Assembly (NCBI RefSeq): GCF_014268595.2
Contig: NZ_CP077091.1
Location: 3,374,001 to 3,438,000, forward strand
Direction: 5' to 3'
Length of the DNA: 64,000 nt
DNA from: Pseudomonas hamedanensis
Lineage (GTDB): Bacteria; Pseudomonadota; Gammaproteobacteria; Pseudomonadales; Pseudomonadaceae
Shown: positions 61,341 to 64,000 of the stretch, one piece after another
Layout of the letters: each line of letters opens with the position of its first letter
How positions within the stretch are numbered: position 1 is the stretch's first letter
Notes under the pieces: model-generated
Told to the model about the DNA's origin: nothing
What the model saw: only the letters and a program-made list of their open reading frames with translations
Databases searched by the model: none
Made by a program: the position numbers and the translations under genes

Positions 61341-63964
61341 GACTTCGCCTTCGGTTTACGCGCCCCGCCACTTTTGGCTGGAGCAGAACCCGCTTTCGGC
61401 GGGCCTTTACGGTGTTTGCTCGGTTTGGCTGGCTTGCCGCCGGTCGCCTCAGGCGCCGACCGCCCGGTCTTTCCCCCGGACGCCGCTTTACCACCGTTTT
61501 TCGCATCGGCCAGCAAGGCCTTTTTCAATTCACGGCTTTTACGCAGTTCCGCGTTTTTCGCCACGGCATCGCTTGGGCGATAGGCTTCGGCAACCTTTTC
61601 CTTGGCCGGACGACGGCTGGCGGTTTTCGCTGGAGCCTTTTCCTCCGCAGACTTGGCAGCAGGCGCGGCGGTTTCGGCGCCACGTTTTTTGCGACCGATC
61701 GGCGCGCTGATGGTTTTTTCCGCCATCTCGAAGTCGATCTTGCGCTCGTCGAGGTCGACGCGCATGACGCGTACTTCAACGGTGTCGCCAAGACGGAAGC
61801 TGCGACCGGTGCGCTCGCCCGCCAGGCGGTGATGCACAGGATCGAAGTGGTAGTAATCGCCAGGCAACGCGGTGACGTGCACCAGGCCTTCGACGTAGAT
61901 ATCGGTCAGTTCGACGAACAGACCAAAACCGGTCACGGCGGTGATTACGCCCGGGAACGACTCGCCAACGCGATCCTTCATGAACTCGCACTTGAGCCAG
62001 TTCGTTACGTCACGGGTCGCTTCGTCGGCGCGGCGCTCGCTCATCGAGCACTGCTCGCCGAGCTGCTCCAGCGCCGGCTCGTCGTACGGATAGATGCGCG
62101 CCTTCGGAATGGTCATCGCACCGGCACGGCGAACGTGCGGGGTGTCTTGTTTCGAATGGATCACGCTGCGGATCGCGCGGTGCGTGAGCAGATCCGGATA
62201 ACGACGGATCGGCGAGGTGAAGTGGGTATAGGCTTCGTAATTCAGGCCAAAGTGACCATCGTTTTCAGCGCTGTACACCGCCTGACTCAACGAACGCAGC
62301 ATAACCGTCTGGATCAGGTGGAAATCCGGACGATCCTTGATGCTCGCGAGCAGGGCCTGATAATCCTTCGGCGACGGACCGTCCTTGCCTTTGTGCAGGG
62401 ACAAACCGAGCTCACCGAGGAAGGCGCGCAGCTTTTCCAGACGCTCTGGCGGCGGACCAGCGTGAACGCGGTACAGCGCAGGAATCTCGTGTTTCTTGAG
62501 GAATTCGGCGGTGGCCACGTTGGCGGCCAGCATGCACTCCTCGATCAACTTGTGCGCATCGTTGCGGACGGTCGGACGGATTTCGGCGATCTTGCGCTCG
62601 GAACCGAAGATGATCCGGGTTTCCTGCGTCTCGAAATCGATCGCGCCACGCACGTGACGAGCGGCCAGCAACACTTTGTACAGGGCATAGAGCTGCTTGA
62701 GGTGCGGTACGACGTCGGTGTACTCGCCGCGCAATTTGCGCGCCTCGGTAGCCTTCGGCGTTTCCAGCATCGCACTGACCTTGTTGTAGGTCAGACGGGC
62801 GTGGGAATGGATCACCGCTTCGTAGAAGCAGTAGTCGGTCATTTCGCCAGACTTGGAGATGGTCATCTCGCAAACCATGGCCAGACGATCGACTTGCGGG
62901 TTCAGCGAGCACAGGCCGTTGGACAGCTGCTCGGGCAGCATCGGGATCACGCGCTCGGGGAAATACACCGAGTTGCCGCGCACCTGGGCTTCGTTGTCCA
63001 GCGCCGAGCCGATCTTCACGTAGCTGGAAACGTCGGCAATCGCCACGTACAACTTCCAGCCGCCGGAGAACAGGCGCAGCTTGCCCGGTTTGGCTTCGCA
63101 ATAGACCGCATCGTCGAAGTCGCGAGCATCTTCGCCGTCGATGGTGACGAACGGCAGATGGCGCAGGTCGATGCGCTTCTCTTTGTCTTTTTCTTCAACT
63201 TCCGGCTTGAGCTTCGCCGCTTCTTTCAGAACCGCTTCAGGCCAGACGTGCGGAATGTCGTAGGTACGCAGCGCGACATCGATTTCCATGCCCGGCGCCA
63301 TGTAGTTGCCGACCACTTCGACCACATCGCCTTGCGGCTGAAAGCGCGGCGTCGGCCAGTGGGTGATTTTCACCTCGACGAACTGACCGATCTGCGCGTT
63401 GGCGTTACGGCCTGGGGTGACCAGCACTTCCTGTTGGATTTTCGGATTATCCGCAACGACGAAGCCGATGCCGCCCTCTTCGAAGTAGCGACCCACGATG
63501 GTTTCGTGCGCGCGGGATACCACTTCGACGATCACGCCTTCGCGGCGACCGCGACGGTCGAGACCGGAAACACGGGCCAGCGCACGGTCGCCGTCGAACA
63601 CCAGACGCATTTGCGCCGGGCTCATGAACAGATCGTCGCTGCCATCGTCCGGCACCAGGAAGCCAAAACCGTCACGGTGACCGCTGATGCGACCGAGGAT
63701 CAGATCGAGCTTGTCTACCGGCGCGTAGGTGCCGCGGCGGGTATAGATCAGTTGCGCATCGCGCTCCATGGCGCGCAAGCGGCGGCGCAGGGCTTCGATC
63801 TGGTCTTCCGTGGTCAGACCAAACTCTTCGACCAGTTGCTCGCGGGCAGCAGGCGAACCCCGATCGGCGAGGTGCGCCAGGATCAGTTCGCGGCTGGGAA
63901 TAGGGTTTTCGTATTTTTCCGCTTCACGAGCGGCCTCGGGATCGAGGGACTGCCAATCGGCCAT
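61337..63964 (-). CDS. rnr: Ribonuclease R
   Basis: 875 aa 3'-5' exoribonuclease that degrades structured RNA and acts in rRNA/tmRNA quality control. Layout: helix-turn-helix-like and cold-shock domains (about 1-245), RNB catalytic domain with DGEDARDFDDAV (Asp ligands near 268-276) and PIRRYPDLLTHRAI, an S1 domain (GESFPGVITAVTGFGLFVEL, about 640-720), then a Lys/Ala-rich basic tail from about 740 to the end. The tail, about 135 residues, is longer than in E. coli and is typically used for RNA/ribosome binding and trans-translation. ATG 63964 is the conserved start; the tail-coding part overlaps rlmB by four bases. Confidence 0.97.
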   Translation of the reverse strand: MADWQSLDPEAAREAEKYENPIPSRELILAHLADRGSPAAREQLVEEFGLTTEDQIEALRRRLRAMERDAQLIYTRRGTYAPVDKLDLILGRISGHRDGFGFLVPDDGSDDLFMSPAQMRLVFDGDRALARVSGLDRRGRREGVIVEVVSRAHETIVGRYFEEGGIGFVVADNPKIQQEVLVTPGRNANAQIGQFVEVKITHWPTPRFQPQGDVVEVVGNYMAPGMEIDVALRTYDIPHVWPEAVLKEAAKLKPEVEEKDKEKRIDLRHLPFVTIDGEDARDFDDAVYCEAKPGKLRLFSGGWKLYVAIADVSSYVKIGSALDNEAQVRGNSVYFPERVIPMLPEQLSNGLCSLNPQVDRLAMVCEMTISKSGEMTDYCFYEAVIHSHARLTYNKVSAMLETPKATEARKLRGEYTDVVPHLKQLYALYKVLLAARHVRGAIDFETQETRIIFGSERKIAEIRPTVRNDAHKLIEECMLAANVATAEFLKKHEIPALYRVHAGPPPERLEKLRAFLGELGLSLHKGKDGPSPKDYQALLASIKDRPDFHLIQTVMLRSLSQAVYSAENDGHFGLNYEAYTHFTSPIRRYPDLLTHRAIRSVIHSKQDTPHVRRAGAMTIPKARIYPYDEPALEQLGEQCSMSERRADEATRDVTNWLKCEFMKDRVGESFPGVITAVTGFGLFVELTDIYVEGLVHVTALPGDYYHFDPVHHRLAGERTGRSFRLGDTVEVRVMRVDLDERKIDFEMAEKTISAPIGRKKRGAETAAPAAKSAEEKAPAKTASRRPAKEKVAEAYRPSDAVAKNAELRKSRELKKALLADAKNGGKAASGGKTGRSAPEATGGKPAKPSKHRKGPPKAGSAPAKSGGARKPKAKS

Positions 63965-64000
63965 TAGAGAGTTTTCACCTTGTCTATATGCGGGTTAGTT

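Noticed and set aside
61412..63967. A frame of about 850 codons antisense to rnr, and similar long antisense frames over ygiQ (43606-46284), the liv permease (22731-24185) and asmA (10853-12187)
   Set aside because: These are mirror frames caused by high GC at third codon positions of real genes; their translations are His/Gln/Arg-rich without any domain.

Overview
The window is a piece of a Pseudomonas chromosome, most likely from the P. fluorescens group. This rests on gene content and order (desT-ureEFG, amaA-amaB-LysR, liv/bra operon, cbpA-cbpM, rpsF-rpsR-rplI-dnaB, rlmB-rnr), GC-rich codon use, and about sixteen intergenic palindromic elements typical of fluorescent pseudomonads. I saw no rRNA, tRNA, transposase, integrase, prophage or CRISPR. 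The species call is inference from memory of these families; no database was searched.

Layout. 0-3.3 kb: end of ureC, the co-chaperone pair cbpM-cbpA, and a divergent Hsp70-like gene. 3.3-13.5 kb: housekeeping and accessory singletons (AI-2E-type permease, PsiF-like, AraC regulator/EamA exporter pair, cytoplasmic-type lipase, azoR-sugE with a divergent LysR, ferritin-like protein, AsmA, and a secreted 14-residue-repeat protein). 13.6-20.3 kb: desT-like regulator, then ureE-ureF-ureG-hupE behind a recognisable sigma-54 promoter, an AGE epimerase, a cation diffusion facilitator and an SDR. 20.3-21.1 kb: an 838-base gap holding five DnaA-box-like sites and a diverged direct repeat. 21.1-26.3 kb: the branched-chain amino acid ABC transporter livKHMGF, with a perfect sigma-54 promoter before livK and an in-frame amber codon inside livG. 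26.7-30.7 kb: L-pipecolate (lysine) catabolism genes amaB and amaA with a divergent LysR regulator. 30.9-36.6 kb: NAD salvage (pncB-nadE), an Ig-like repeat protein, azurin, a LOG-family hydrolase and small proteins. 36.8-43.6 kb: a transglutaminase-like / circularly permuted ATP-grasp plus alpha-E / transglutaminase-DUF2126 operon of unknown product. 44-46.3 kb: YgiQ-type radical SAM protein. 46.5-56.6 kb: three consecutive giant genes. 56.7-64 kb: essential core (dnaB, rplI, rpsR, rpsF, rlmB, rnr).

The most unusual region is 46.5-56.6 kb. Three collinear genes share a Pro/Thr-rich N-terminus and a repeated beta-rich N-terminal module. The first two share an unassigned C-terminal region with HFHY and G-x-HLK motifs. 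The third carries three tandem [helical + LRR] blocks and a C-terminal domain resembling the IpaH/SspH (NEL) E3 ubiquitin ligase fold, with a Cys-x-Asp at residues 1318-1320. I infer a host-directed effector cassette in an otherwise core neighbourhood; no secretion system is visible in the window.

Nitrogen links several blocks. Both the urease-assembly operon and the branched-chain amino acid transporter have -24/-12 (sigma-54) promoters, and urea, branched-chain amino acids and pipecolate are all nitrogen sources. Stretches over 300 bases without a large gene are described in the feature list.
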